DNA of 64,000 nt from Sandaracinaceae bacterium (GCA_020633055.1 JACKEJ010000006.1:372001-436000), one strand, 5' to 3'. Counted from the stretch's first letter, positions 47,708 to 56,485 are shown. Notes: generated by a model from the sequence alone, not told the origin. A program made the numbers and translations.

Positions 47708-49473
47708 CAGTTCTCCTCCTCGGTGATCGTGCGGAGACCGCTCGCGCGGCGGAACCCGGGGGACAACGCGACCTGGACCAGGAGCTCCTTCACGCGGTAG
47801 CCGGCCGCAGCGAACTGCGTACGCAGCGCACGGAGTTCGATGGCTTCGGTGTCGACCTCCACGTGTCCGGTCGCGTAGCGGTAGACGCTGCGGGTCAAGC
47901 AGCGCGGCAGGTCTGGGTGGTTGCGCAACGCCTCCGTCAGCTCGTAGGGGTTGGCGAAGGGAACGCCATCCAGGTCGCCGGTCGCGTCGATGACCTGACC
48001 CCGCTGGAGCACCCGGTCCCCGTTCTCGTCGCGCACCACGTCGCCGTCGGGGCCGAAGGTCAGCAGCCACTCGATGTCTCGGTGCTGACCCAGGCCGTCG
48101 AAGTTCTCGAAGCCGAGCCCGATCGGGTCCATCAGCGCGTGACAGCTGGCACAGACTGGGTTCTCGCGGTGCTCGAAGAGCTGGTCGCGTACGGACAGGG
48201 TGGGGTCGGTGTCGCTCAGGTCGACCGCTACGTTGGCGGGCGGCGGCGGCACGTTGGTGCACAGCAGGTTGATGCGCACGAAGCGACCACGCAGGGTGGG
48301 TGACGAGCGCACCGCGTGCGCGCGCAGCGCCAGGAACGACAGCTGCCCCAGGATGCCGCGACGCGGACCGCCCTCCGGGTGCTCGAAGCGTGCGAAGCCC
48401 TCCCGCGCTGGCGCGGGCACCTCGTAGATGGCGGCCAGCGTCCGGTCGATGAACGTCGTGCGCGTCGTCATCAGGTCTCGGTAGTCGCCCTCCTCCTCGA
48501 ACACGTGGTCCTCGATGGTGCGCAGCGTCTCTTCGCGCGCCGCCGGGCCGACCAGGGGCGAATAGTGCAGGAACGCGTTGCGGTCCTTGGAGAGGTCGTC
48601 CAGCTTGTCCAGCTCGAGCATCTCGGAGAAGAACGAACGCACCGCGGCACGCGCGCGAGGGTTGTCGAGGAGTCTGCGCGCCTCGGCCTCGAGACCCTCT
48701 GGCGTGTCCAGCGCCCCGCTCTCGGCCGCGTCGAGCAGCGCTGCGTCCGGGGTCGTGTTCCAGAGGAAGAAGCTCAGGCGGCTGGCCAGCTGTGTGCCAC
48801 GAAGCTCCCGCACCCCGGGTTGCTCGGCCCCCTCCGGCGCGACCTCGTCTCCGAGCTCGTGGCGATAGAGGAAGTACGGCGACTGGAGCTGCGCGGCGAC
48901 TACCAGGCTGAGACCCCGGTAGAAGTCGCCGCGTACGGTCGCGGCCTCACCCGCCAGGGTCACGAACCGGGCGATCTCGTCCTCGGTCAACGCGCGCCGG
49001 TACGTCAGGCGCCCCTGGCGCGTGATGAAGCTGCGGGCACACGCGTCGTCGCGGACGGCGCTCGGCGTGCAGCCGACGAGCGTCTGGCGCGTGGGCCCTT
49101 CCGCCATGGCCTGCTCGCCGATGGAGAGCGCTTGCGCCTCGTACTGGCCGACACCCGCCCCCGAGACGCTGTCGATGCTGGCGCCTACCGCGAAGAACCC
49201 ACCCTCGCGGACGTCGGGCTCGAGCGGCAGGGCGCTGACGATGTCTGCGCCGTACAAGTCGCGCACGGCGTTGTCGAACTGCTCACCCGTCAGGCGTTGC
49301 AGCTGTGCGGGCGCTGGCTGGAACGGTGGCGGGGGCAGCTCGGGCTCTGCGGGCGGCGGACGATCCGCCGGCGCGGTGCCGATGGTGCCCACGGTGTCGC
49401 AGCCACCGAGGCACAGTCCCAGCCAGAACAGCGCGCGCAGGACACGCCGGGAATCGAGCGAAAATCGTCTCAC
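47707..49473 (-). CDS. DUF1592/DUF1588-type lipoprotein with a c-type heme motif
   Basis: A 588-residue protein. The signal peptide ends LGGC (lipid Cys about 25). DUF1587-like LTGEQFDNAVRDLYGADI is followed by DUF1592 (QSPYFLYRHELG, ASRLSFFLWNTTPDAALLDAAESGAL, FFSEMLELDKLDDLSKD) and DUF1588, with RGGILGQLSFL-type sequence and RVSSPTLRGRFVRINLLC. The C-terminal DUF1585 contains NPVCASCHALMDPIGLGFENFDGLG, where CxxCH is a covalent heme-binding site. Partner genes are always DUF1552. The start codon is GTG 49473, placed seven bases after a -10 box (leaderless). It heads a four-gene operon. Confidence 0.88.
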   Translation of the reverse strand: MRRFSLDSRRVLRALFWLGLCLGGCDTVGTIGTAPADRPPPAEPELPPPPFQPAPAQLQRLTGEQFDNAVRDLYGADIVSALPLEPDVREGGFFAVGASIDSVSGAGVGQYEAQALSIGEQAMAEGPTRQTLVGCTPSAVRDDACARSFITRQGRLTYRRALTEDEIARFVTLAGEAATVRGDFYRGLSLVVAAQLQSPYFLYRHELGDEVAPEGAEQPGVRELRGTQLASRLSFFLWNTTPDAALLDAAESGALDTPEGLEAEARRLLDNPRARAAVRSFFSEMLELDKLDDLSKDRNAFLHYSPLVGPAAREETLRTIEDHVFEEEGDYRDLMTTRTTFIDRTLAAIYEVPAPAREGFARFEHPEGGPRRGILGQLSFLALRAHAVRSSPTLRGRFVRINLLCTNVPPPPANVAVDLSDTDPTLSVRDQLFEHRENPVCASCHALMDPIGLGFENFDGLGQHRDIEWLLTFGPDGDVVRDENGDRVLQRGQVIDATGDLDGVPFANPYELTEALRNHPDLPRCLTRSVYRYATGHVEVDTEAIELRALRTQFAAAGYRVKELLVQVALSPGFRRASGLRTITEEEN

Positions 49474-49479
49474 CGGGCG

Positions 49480-49485
49480 ATTGTA
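49480..49485 (-). promoter_or_regulatory. -10 box giving a leaderless DUF1592 mRNA
   Basis: On the minus strand TACAAT is followed by six bases and then the GTG start, the same geometry as at 30785. No convincing -35 box was found. A TCGAA-AGA-TTCGA palindrome lies just upstream. Confidence 0.4.
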
Positions 49486-49539
49486 TCATCGAATCTTTCG
49501 AGTGGTAGACACGGAGTGCATTTCGGGGTCAGATGCCGC

Positions 49540-49950
49540 GTGCCCACCACCCCCCTGAACGACCATGTCGCCCAGCTCATCGCGCTCGTCGAGGCCGGCC
49601 GCTCCGTCGACGCGATCGACCGCTTCTACGCCGACGACGTCGTCGTGTTCGAGAACCACGAGCTGGCGCGAGCTGGCCGCGTCGCCTGCGCCGCGTTCGA
49701 GCGGGAGTCTCTCGCGAGGCAGCCCGCGCCGCCTCACTGCCGCGCCCTCGCGGTGGCCTGCAACGAAGGGAGCGGCCGCGCCTTCATCGAGTGGCAGATC
49801 CGCTACAAGACCGCCGAGGACCGCTGGATGCGGATGGAGGAGGTCGCGGTCCAGCGCTGGTCGGGAGACCGGATCGTGGAGGAGCGCTTCTACTACGAAG
49901 GGGTCATCGACGAGGGCGACGAGGACGACGGCGAGGCCACGCTGGTCTGA
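49540..49950 (+). CDS. NTF2-like (SnoaL-type) protein
   Basis: A 136-residue protein of the nuclear-transport-factor-2-like fold: an N-terminal helix pair (HVAQLIALVEAGRSVDAIDRFYADDVVVFEN) and a beta-sheet ending WMRMEEVAVQRWSGDRIVEERFYYEG. Members are small hydrolases, isomerases or binding proteins. GTG 49540 was chosen as the start closest to the family's usual beginning; the frame is open far upstream but is the antisense of the DUF1592 gene. No active-site residue pattern decides a substrate. Confidence 0.75.
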   Translation: MPTTPLNDHVAQLIALVEAGRSVDAIDRFYADDVVVFENHELARAGRVACAAFERESLARQPAPPHCRALAVACNEGSGRAFIEWQIRYKTAEDRWMRMEEVAVQRWSGDRIVEERFYYEGVIDEGDEDDGEATLV

Positions 49951-50033
49951 CGAGTATCTTGCGCGTTCGGGTGCGCTGGGGTACTGAACGGGTGTACAGC
50001 CGCTGCGGCGGCTCCCAGCCCCGTGAGGTATTC

Positions 50034-50624
50034 ATGAGCCCGTCTTCCCGCGCCCCTCTCCCCGTCGACTCCTCCTCTGCCTCCGATTCCGCGGATGTTG
50101 CCGTTGGCGACCCCGCCGAGGACACCCACGGCACCAAGCCGGTCCTCGCGTCGGCGCCCGGTCACGCTCGTCCCGACGTCGAGATCGACCCCACGCCCGC
50201 GCTGGCGCAGGACGTCCTCGCGCTGTTCCGTGGACCCTTCGCCGACGTGCGTTTCCCCGACGTGGACCGAGCCTCCCTCGAGGCGGACGTGATCGCGCTG
50301 CTCCACGCGCAGGCCGAGGTGGAGGCCCTCGACCGAGCCCTCGAGGACGCACGGCAGGTGGTCAAGTCCCGCAGCGAGCACCTGCTCGGCAGCAGCAGTC
50401 GTGCCCTGGCGTACGCCAAGGTGTTCGCCTTGGGTCAGCCCACCCTGGAGGACGCGGTCGGGCGCGTGCGCAGCACCCCCTCCGAGGCGGGCGCCAAGCC
50501 GCGCGGCGTCAAGAAGAAGCGCGGCGCCCGCGAGGCCACGGCCGTCCAGTTGCCCATCCGTGCCCCGGTCGAGTCCGCGGGCGACACGGATGTCGCGCTC
50601 GAGGGCGAGTTGGCCGCCGAGTAG
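50034..50624 (+). CDS. Hypothetical protein with helical core and basic tail
   Basis: A 196-residue protein from ATG 50034, with GAGG upstream as a plausible ribosome-binding site. Residues 1-55 are a Ser/Asp/Pro-rich disordered segment. Residues about 60-140 are helical (PALAQDVLALFRGPFADVRFP, LEADVIALLHAQAEVEALDRALEDARQVVKSRSEHLLG) and the rest is a Lys/Arg-rich region (KPRGVKKKRGAREA) before a short acidic end. It has no recognisable family. It could bind nucleic acid or a partner through the basic stretch; that is only a guess from composition. Confidence 0.55.
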   Translation: MSPSSRAPLPVDSSSASDSADVAVGDPAEDTHGTKPVLASAPGHARPDVEIDPTPALAQDVLALFRGPFADVRFPDVDRASLEADVIALLHAQAEVEALDRALEDARQVVKSRSEHLLGSSSRALAYAKVFALGQPTLEDAVGRVRSTPSEAGAKPRGVKKKRGAREATAVQLPIRAPVESAGDTDVALEGELAAE

Positions 50625-50685
50625 GATCGAGAGAGTTGGCAAGACCCCTTGACCGGCGGGGTCTCATCCTCTACCCCCGGCGCTC

Positions 50686-51327
50686 ATGGGCTTACAGGCG
50701 GTCATCGACTGGTTCCTTCCCAAAGAGGACCACTTCTTCACGTTCCTGGAGCGCCAGGCCACGCTCGCCGAAGAGTGCGCCAGCGCGCTCTTGCGCTTCC
50801 GCGACGCCAGCGTCACCGCCGAGGAGGTGCGTGAGGCCGTCCAGGCCATCGAACACACGGCAGACGGTGTGCTCTACGAGCTCGAGGACGCGCTGGCACG
50901 GACCTTCGTGACGCCCCTCGATCGCGAGGACCTGCACCTGCTGGCGACCGAGATGGACGACATCATCGACATGATGAACCACGCCGCGCGCGTGTGCGTC
51001 CTCTACGGCGTCAAGCGTCCGACGGCGCCCATGGTCAGCCTCATGGAGACGCTGGAGAAGTGCTCCACGGTGCTCAACCGCTCCATGCCCGAGCTACGGA
51101 AGCGGCAGTACGGCAAGCTCATCGAAGAGTCTCGCTCGCTGCGGGCGCTCGAGAAGGAGGGGGACCTGGTGTTCCGCGCCGCCGTGAGCGACCTGTTCCA
51201 CGACGCCAACGTGGAGGCCAAGGTGCTCTTGCGCGAGAAGGAGGTCCTCGACGCCCTCGAGGACGCCATCGACCGCTTCGACCGCGTCGCCCACACGCTC
51301 CGCAACCTCGCCGTCAAGCATGGTTAG
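50686..51327 (+). CDS. DUF47/PhoU-like phosphate transport accessory protein
   Basis: A 213-residue all-helical protein of the DUF47 family (PhoU-like): FLPKEDHFFTFLERQATLAEECASALLRF, EAVQAIEHTADGVLYELEDALARTFVTPLDREDLHLLATEMDDIIDMMNHAARVCVLYGV are diagnostic. DUF47 genes are typically paired with Pit transporters and modulate phosphate uptake. It overlaps the pit gene by 8 bases, which confirms the pairing. No Pho-box was recognised upstream. Confidence 0.93.
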   Translation: MGLQAVIDWFLPKEDHFFTFLERQATLAEECASALLRFRDASVTAEEVREAVQAIEHTADGVLYELEDALARTFVTPLDREDLHLLATEMDDIIDMMNHAARVCVLYGVKRPTAPMVSLMETLEKCSTVLNRSMPELRKRQYGKLIEESRSLRALEKEGDLVFRAAVSDLFHDANVEAKVLLREKEVLDALEDAIDRFDRVAHTLRNLAVKHG

Positions 51328-52354
51328 TCTCCTCATCGCCGTCATCGTGGCGGCCATCATCTTCGACTACATCAACGGCTTCCACGACGCCGCGAACGCC
51401 ATCGCTACCGTCGTGTCCACCGGCGTGCTGCCCATGCGCACAGCCGTGCTCATCGCAGCCGCGCTCAACTTCGCGGGCGCCGTGACCGGGACGGCCGTGG
51501 CGCGCACCATCGCCAGCGGTTTCACCGACCCCGCGATCGTCACACAGCTCGTGGTGCTGGCGGCGCTCATCGGGGCGTCGGTGTGGAACATCATCACGTG
51601 GTGGTACGGCATCCCGTCCAGCTCCAGCCACGCGCTGGTGGGCGGGCTGGCTGGGGCCGTCGTGGCGCATGGGGGCGTGGACGCTTTCTACTGGGGCGCG
51701 CTCAAGCAGAAGATCCTCGTGCCCCTCGTGGCCTCCCCCACCATCGGCTTCGTTCTCGCGTTCTTCTTCATGGTGGCGCTCACGTGGATCTTCCGACGTG
51801 TGAAGCCCGCCTTGGTGCACACCATCTCGCGCCGCCTCCAGCTGGTCTCCGCCATGATGATGGCGTTCTCGCACGGCTCGAACGACGCGCAGAAGTCCAT
51901 GGGCATCATCACCCTCGCGCTGGTGGCGTTCATGGCCGGGGGTCACACGGGCGTGCCCGACTGGGTGCTCCCCACCAGCCCCGAGCACGTGCCCCAGTGG
52001 GTGGTGGTCGCCTGCGCGGCCGCCATTGGGCTCGGTACGGCAGCGGGTGGCAAGCGCATCATCAAGACCATGGGGTCCAAGATCATTCGCATCTCGCCGC
52101 TGCAGGGCTTCGCGGCCGAGACCAGCGGCGCGGCCACCATCTTCGGGGCCAGCCTGTTGGGCATCCCAGTGTCCACCACGCACTGCATCAACGCCTGCAT
52201 CATGGGTGTGGGCGCCAGCAAGCGGCTCTCGGCCGTGCGCTGGGGCGTGGCCGGCAACATCCTCGTCGCGTGGATTGTCACGTTGCCCGCGAGCGCTGCG
52301 CTGGCATGGATCTCCATGGAGCTGCTGGATCTCGGCTTCGGCAACGTCGGGTGA
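51320..52354 (+). CDS. pit: Low-affinity inorganic phosphate transporter (Pit family)
   Basis: A 344-residue membrane protein with about ten helices and the two inverted Pit repeats. The first is FDYINGFHDAANAIATVVSTGVL (the GFxDAANA motif) and the second is MMAFSHGSNDAQKSMGIITLAL; both carry the conserved Asn-Asp-Ala residues for phosphate/metal symport. WWYGIPSSSSHALVGGLAGA and GIPVSTTHCINACIMGVG complete the core. Pit uses the proton gradient to import phosphate complexed with divalent metals. It is encoded with its DUF47 partner, so this is a complete unit. Confidence 0.95.
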   Translation: MVSLLIAVIVAAIIFDYINGFHDAANAIATVVSTGVLPMRTAVLIAAALNFAGAVTGTAVARTIASGFTDPAIVTQLVVLAALIGASVWNIITWWYGIPSSSSHALVGGLAGAVVAHGGVDAFYWGALKQKILVPLVASPTIGFVLAFFFMVALTWIFRRVKPALVHTISRRLQLVSAMMMAFSHGSNDAQKSMGIITLALVAFMAGGHTGVPDWVLPTSPEHVPQWVVVACAAAIGLGTAAGGKRIIKTMGSKIIRISPLQGFAAETSGAATIFGASLLGIPVSTTHCINACIMGVGASKRLSAVRWGVAGNILVAWIVTLPASAALAWISMELLDLGFGNVG

Positions 52355-52411
52355 GACGCGCCCCCGGTCGAGGACGCTGACAGGGACGGGGCGGCTGCTA
52401 CAGTCGCCCGC

Positions 52412-52909
52412 ATGGACGACTTGCTCCGCCGCATCGAGCGCCTCGAGGACATCGAGGCCATCAAGAAGCTCAAGGCCCACTACTGGTACAGCTGCGACCA
52501 GAAGAACGTGGAGGCCGTGCGCGACTGCTTCGTCGAAGGCGAGGTGTTGATCGACTACGACGGCCCCGTCGGCCTTGTGCGGCACCGCGACGACCTGTAC
52601 GCGGTGTTCGAGAAGGTCGGCTGTCAGCCCAACATCGTGGAGATCCACCACGGCGGCCCGCCGCAGATCGAGGTGCAGGACGGTGGCCGCGCGACGGGCA
52701 TCTGGGGGCTCACCTACCACCTGCTGGACACCAACGCGCAGATCCTGAACGTCATCGGCGGGTACTACATAGACGCCTACGTGAAGACCGAAGCAGGCTG
52801 GCGCATCCAGCAGGCGGTCTTCCGCGTCGTGTCCACCACCACGCTGGGCTACAAGGACCGCGCGCTGAAGGCCCTCCACATGGGCAGCGGGCTGCCCAAG
52901 GTCGGCTGA
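52412..52909 (+). CDS. NTF2-like SnoaL-family protein
   Basis: A 165-residue protein: RRIERLEDIEAIKKLKAHYWYSCDQKNVEAVRDCFVEGEVLIDYDG, then the beta-sheet VEIHHGGPPQIEVQDGGRATGIWGLTYHLLD, YYIDAYVKTEAGWRIQQAVFRV. Conserved Tyr/Asp/His positions resemble those of SnoaL_4-type dehydratases (bile-acid 7-alpha-dehydratase, scytalone dehydratase). This is a sequence impression, not proof. It sits 57 bases after pit on the same strand. Substrate unknown. Confidence 0.85.
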   Translation: MDDLLRRIERLEDIEAIKKLKAHYWYSCDQKNVEAVRDCFVEGEVLIDYDGPVGLVRHRDDLYAVFEKVGCQPNIVEIHHGGPPQIEVQDGGRATGIWGLTYHLLDTNAQILNVIGGYYIDAYVKTEAGWRIQQAVFRVVSTTTLGYKDRALKALHMGSGLPKVG

Positions 52910-52967
52910 GCACGGAGGCGCTCGTCCAACCCCGGCAGCCCGGGTGCCGCTCCTCGTGTCGCGAGGC

Positions 52968-54428
52968 TCAGGGGGTCATGTTGCGGCAGTTGCTGGTGGG
53001 CCCGACGGACATGCCGGCGGCCGCGGCTTCACAGTCGTTGCCGTAGATCTGACCGTTGCAGCCGCACACGGGCGCCCAGATGTCGGGACAGGCCTGGGGA
53101 GGCACCGTGCACACGCCCAGCTGGTCGGCGGCGCCGCACATGGCGTCGGGCGGGTAGTTGCAGAACAGCCCCGCGTTGCAGCCGAGGCCTGCAATGCCGC
53201 CGCAGTCCGCGCCCTCGCCACCGGGCGCCGGGTCGGTCTGGCACGGCCCGTAGGTCGCCACCGACGTGCCGTTGCCTGCCGCGTCGCAGGCGTTGCCGTA
53301 GGTCACGCCGTTGCAGCCGCACACTGGCGCGTACTCCTGGGTGCAGGCCTCCGGGCGCGGCGCGCAGACACCCGACGCGTCGGCGTAGTCGCAGTACGTC
53401 GCGGGCTCGAAGTAGCAGTACTCGTCGTCGGCGCAGGTGTCGCCCACCCAACCCCCACAGCTGCGCTGCCCGCCGGGGACGCAGCGGCCCGGGTACGCCA
53501 CCGTCGCGTTCATCGACTCGGCCACGCATGCGTTCTGATAGGTGATGCCGTTGGTCGCGCACACGAAGTCGTCGATGTCCGGACAGCCCGGCGGGTCCAC
53601 GTCGGGACGGCACACCCCCGGGGGCGGCGCGATGATGGGCAGCGCGGGGTCCGCGCCCGGGTTGCCGGGCTCGGGCGGGGCGAAGTCGATGGCCACGTCG
53701 CTCAGGTCGCAGTACTCGCCCTCGCGGCAGATGGGGTCGTCGACGCTGTAGCAGTAGCGCACCTCGCGCGGCTGGCAGATGCCGAGGGGCGGGGCGCCCG
53801 CGTCCGTGTGGCTCACCGCCGCGTCACGCGGACCACCTGCGTCCACCGCGATGATGATGCCGGCGTCGATTGGAGCGGGGATGAACTCGGGGACATCGCC
53901 GCCGGGGGTGGGGACGGGGAGGTCGATGCCGGTGCCGGACAGCTGGCAGTACTGGTCGCTGGGGCAGCCCGAGTCGTCGGTGCAGTAGGTCACCTCGCGC
54001 GGGCGGCACACACCGCTGGGCGGGGGCGGGGGCATGGTGCCGCCGTCGAACATGGGCGGGGCGATCAGGTCGGCCACGCCCGCGTCCGTGCCGTAGTCGC
54101 AGTATTCGTAGGGGGAACAGGTGTCGCCGTAGACGCCGCCGCAGCGCACGACCTGGTCTTCACACGGTCCGTAGTGCGACACCAGGACGCCGTGCGCGTT
54201 CGCCGTGCACGCGTTGCCGTAGGTCACGCCATCCACGCCGCACACAGGCGCGTACTCGGCCGTGCAGGCCATGCCGCCGTCGCCACGCGGCGGGCCACTG
54301 TCCGGGTTGTCCTCCAGCGGGCAACCGGTGAGGGCCGCGCCCAGAAAGGCCAGGCTCGCGATGCGCAGCGCCCGCGCGCTGGGTGAGCCGCTGCGGGTGC
54401 CGGAGGTAGTCCAAGGTGAGAAGTTCAT
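52968..54428 (-). CDS. Surface lipoprotein with four Kazal-type inhibitor domains
   Basis: A 486-residue protein. The signal peptide ends AALTGC (lipid Cys 36). Four Kazal domains are seen (CTAEYAPVCGVDGVTYGNAC from residue 55; one containing VCATNGITYQNACVAE; CTQEYAPVCGCNGVTYGNAC; and CPDIWAPVCGCNGQIYGNDC). Between them are Cys-rich spacers (CGGVYGDTCSPYEYC, SGCPSDQYC, CREGEYC, CADDEYC, CNAGLFC) and Pro/Gly-rich linkers with Asp-Ala-Gly units. Kazal modules inhibit serine proteases. As a membrane-tethered array it could protect the cell from its own or foreign proteases, but the reactive-site residues vary and no target can be named. Confidence 0.85.
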   Translation of the reverse strand: MNFSPWTTSGTRSGSPSARALRIASLAFLGAALTGCPLEDNPDSGPPRGDGGMACTAEYAPVCGVDGVTYGNACTANAHGVLVSHYGPCEDQVVRCGGVYGDTCSPYEYCDYGTDAGVADLIAPPMFDGGTMPPPPPSGVCRPREVTYCTDDSGCPSDQYCQLSGTGIDLPVPTPGGDVPEFIPAPIDAGIIIAVDAGGPRDAAVSHTDAGAPPLGICQPREVRYCYSVDDPICREGEYCDLSDVAIDFAPPEPGNPGADPALPIIAPPPGVCRPDVDPPGCPDIDDFVCATNGITYQNACVAESMNATVAYPGRCVPGGQRSCGGWVGDTCADDEYCYFEPATYCDYADASGVCAPRPEACTQEYAPVCGCNGVTYGNACDAAGNGTSVATYGPCQTDPAPGGEGADCGGIAGLGCNAGLFCNYPPDAMCGAADQLGVCTVPPQACPDIWAPVCGCNGQIYGNDCEAAAAGMSVGPTSNCRNMTP

Positions 54429-54624
54429 GCAACCACTGTAGACCCGGGCGCTCCGGAACGGATCATGCGCGCCGGACAAAGCGTATTCCACGTGTATACG
54501 CGCGGCGTGGACGCGGCGTGGCCTGCATCGACGCGGGCTGCGGCTTCGGCCTCACGCGCGTGCGAGGCCCCGTGGGAGGCCGCCCGCTCGCGCCGGCCCC
54601 CCATCGCCGCCATACTCGGCCCGC

Positions 54625-55791
54625 GTGTCTCGTGTTCACAGCTCACTCCCGCTCCTGGTGCAGCGCCCCAGCGTGCTCGGCCCTTCGTCCGACGCCGACG
54701 CCGCCCCCGGCCACGCGGCAGCGGACGACTGGCGTGTCCAAGCGCGTGAGGCCGTGACCACGCTCGAGGGGCTCGAGGCCGCCCTGCAGCTGACGCCCAG
54801 CGAGCGCGAGGGGGCCGCGCGTGCGCTGGCCGGAGGCTTCCCCATGTCGGTCACGCCGTACTATCTGGGCCTCGCCAGCAAGACCGACCCGGCGTGCCCC
54901 ATCCGCCGCCAGTGCGTGCCCGTGGCGAGCGAGGGCCACGAGGTGCCCGGCGACCTGCGTGACCCGCTGGGCGAAGAGGCGCACGAGGTGGCCCCACACT
55001 TGGTGCAGCGCTACCCGGACCGCGTGCTGCTCCTGGCGACGGACCGCTGCGCCGTGTACTGCCGCTTCTGCACGCGCAGCCGGATGGTGGGCGACGGCGG
55101 CGGCGCGCGCTCGCTGGACGCGCTGGCCGAGGCGTTCGCGTACATCGAGAGTCACCCCGAGGTGCAGGAGGTCATCGTGTCGGGTGGCGACCCGCTGGTG
55201 ATGAGCACGGGTCGCATCGCGCGCCTGTTCGAACGCCTCGCGCGCATCGAGCACCTCACCAACGTGCGCCTCGCCACCCGCGCGCCAGTGACCATCCCCC
55301 AGCGCATCACGGACGAGCTGGTGCAGGCGCTGCGCGCGGCGCACCCGAGCATCTGGGTCATGACCCACTTCAACCACCCGCAGGAGCTCACGCCCGAGTC
55401 CACCGCGGCCCTGGCCCGCCTGGTGGATGGCGGCTTCCCGGTCATGAACCAGGCGGTGCTGCTGCGCGGCGTGAACGACAGCGCCGACACCCTCGAGGCG
55501 CTCTTCCGCGGCTTGGTGAAGCGGCGCGTCCGCCCGTACTACCTGCTGCAGATGGACCCCGTGCGTGGCACCGGTCACCTGCGCACCCCCCTGAGCACGG
55601 GGGTCGACATCATGGGCGCGCTGCAGGGGCGGCTGAGCGGAATCGCGCTGCCCAAGTTCATCGTGGACACCCCGAACGGGCGCGGGAAGGTGCCCGTGGG
55701 GCCCGAGACGGTGGTGGCGCGCGGGGAGGGCAGCACCACGCTGCGCACCTTCCGCGGCGAGCTGGTGGACTACATCGACCCGCCTGGGTGA
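54625..55791 (+). CDS. Lysine 2,3-aminomutase-like radical SAM enzyme (KamA/EpmB family)
   Basis: A 388-residue protein. The radical SAM cluster is CAVYCRFC (residues 142-149), preceded by VLLLATDR, with VIVSGGDPLV for SAM binding and RLATRAPVTIPQRIT. The PLP lysine lies in VDTPNGRGKVPVGPE near the end, as in KamA. Both lysine 2,3-aminomutase (beta-lysine) and EpmB (translation-factor modification) share this sequence; the length (about 390) and PLP site fit both. No epmA, epmC or efp gene is adjacent. The start codon is GTG 54625. Immediately downstream lies the mobile-element nest. Confidence 0.9.
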   Translation: MSRVHSSLPLLVQRPSVLGPSSDADAAPGHAAADDWRVQAREAVTTLEGLEAALQLTPSEREGAARALAGGFPMSVTPYYLGLASKTDPACPIRRQCVPVASEGHEVPGDLRDPLGEEAHEVAPHLVQRYPDRVLLLATDRCAVYCRFCTRSRMVGDGGGARSLDALAEAFAYIESHPEVQEVIVSGGDPLVMSTGRIARLFERLARIEHLTNVRLATRAPVTIPQRITDELVQALRAAHPSIWVMTHFNHPQELTPESTAALARLVDGGFPVMNQAVLLRGVNDSADTLEALFRGLVKRRVRPYYLLQMDPVRGTGHLRTPLSTGVDIMGALQGRLSGIALPKFIVDTPNGRGKVPVGPETVVARGEGSTTLRTFRGELVDYIDPPG

Positions 55792-55831
55792 GGCGGGGGA
55801 GCGCTAGAGCGCGTCGAAGCGGGCGATGAAC

Positions 55832-55925
55832 GCGCTGCGATGCGTCAGGACCTCCCCCCACCAGAAGCGTGCAAGTGCGCGCTGCGATGCGTCAGGACCT
55901 CCCCCCACCAGGAGCGCGCAAGTGC
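55832..55925. repeat. 47-bp direct repeat, two copies
   Basis: Two adjacent copies (55832-55878 and 55879-55925) differ at three positions by eye, in the region between the kamA-like gene and the broken transposase. They may mark the edge of a mobile element or a slippage duplication. Confidence 0.7.
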
Positions 55926-55980
55926 GCGTAGAGCATGAAACAAGGGCTGAAGTGAGATTGTGATGAGCTTGGCTGAGCGG

Positions 55981-56436
55981 CTACGGACTGTCGAGCACCT
56001 CCCTTCGTGGGGCGGTTCGGACAGGTCCGTCGCAGCCTCCGCATCCGGCACGGGCCTGGTTGGAGAGGAGCCGTTGGCGTCTCGCAAGCACGGCATCGGC
56101 GGCGATTCGCTCGGGCAGGTCGGGCTCGACGTCGGTGTAGACCTCGTCGGGAGTTCGACCTCCGAGTGCGGCTCTCGGGATGAGGGTGTTGTGATCCTCG
56201 ACGTACATGGCGGTGAGGCGGACGAGAGTCTCCTCGGAGTCGAGTTCATGAAGGAAGAGCCAGCGGTGCTTGAGCTGGTTCCAGAGGCTCTCGATCATGC
56301 TGTTCGAGAAGACCACGTCGACCTGGGCGCGGACCTGATGGAGCAGCCCGGCGAAGTCTGCGTGGCTGACGGTGGTGTTCTCGGAGCCGCCGTCCGTGAC
56401 GACGGTGACGGGCGGGCTGCCTGCGGGCAGGTAGGC
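55981..56436 (-). pseudogene. C-terminal half of an interrupted DDE transposase
   Basis: On the minus strand the frame reads AYLPAGSPPVTVVTDGGSEN, then FSNSMIESLWNQLKHRWLF and ends at 55981. It supplies the second Asp and the Glu of the DDE triad of an integrase-core (IS3-like) transposase. It has no start: the frame begins abruptly at the border of the inserted transposon. Removing 56437-60009 joins it in frame to the N-terminal half at 60003-60861. Confidence 0.9.
56430..56436. repeat. Target-site duplication, left copy (GGTAGGC)
   Basis: GGTAGGC is found directly before the transposon and again directly after it (60003-60009). The total match is nine bases (CAGGTAGGC, 56428-56436 and 60001-60009). 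If the element ends are TGA...TCA, the duplication is seven bases. Confidence 0.75.
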
Positions 56437-56445
56437 TGAGTGGCG

Positions 56446-56485
56446 TCACGTGACATGATGGGCCTCCGATCACGAATCATGATGG
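56446..56485 (+). repeat. Two iteron-like repeats at the left transposon end
   Basis: TCACGTGACATGATGG (56446-56461) and TCACGAATCATGATGG (56470-56485) are direct repeats 24 bases apart. They resemble the multiple transposase-binding sites at the ends of Tn7- and Tn5053-type elements. Confidence 0.6.

Noticed and set aside
47707..48262. Upstream extension of the DUF1552 frame (about 185 codons)
   Set aside because: It is antiphase reading of the DUF1592 gene. The Tat signal at 47707 marks the true start.
48316..49539. Upstream extension of the NTF2-like frame over the DUF1592 gene
   Set aside because: Composition and missing domains show it is antisense of DUF1592. The family begins near 49540.
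52944..54386. Long plus-strand frame opposite the Kazal lipoprotein
   Set aside because: The Kazal modules on the minus strand are unmistakable. The plus-strand reading is low-complexity Ala/Val/Arg.
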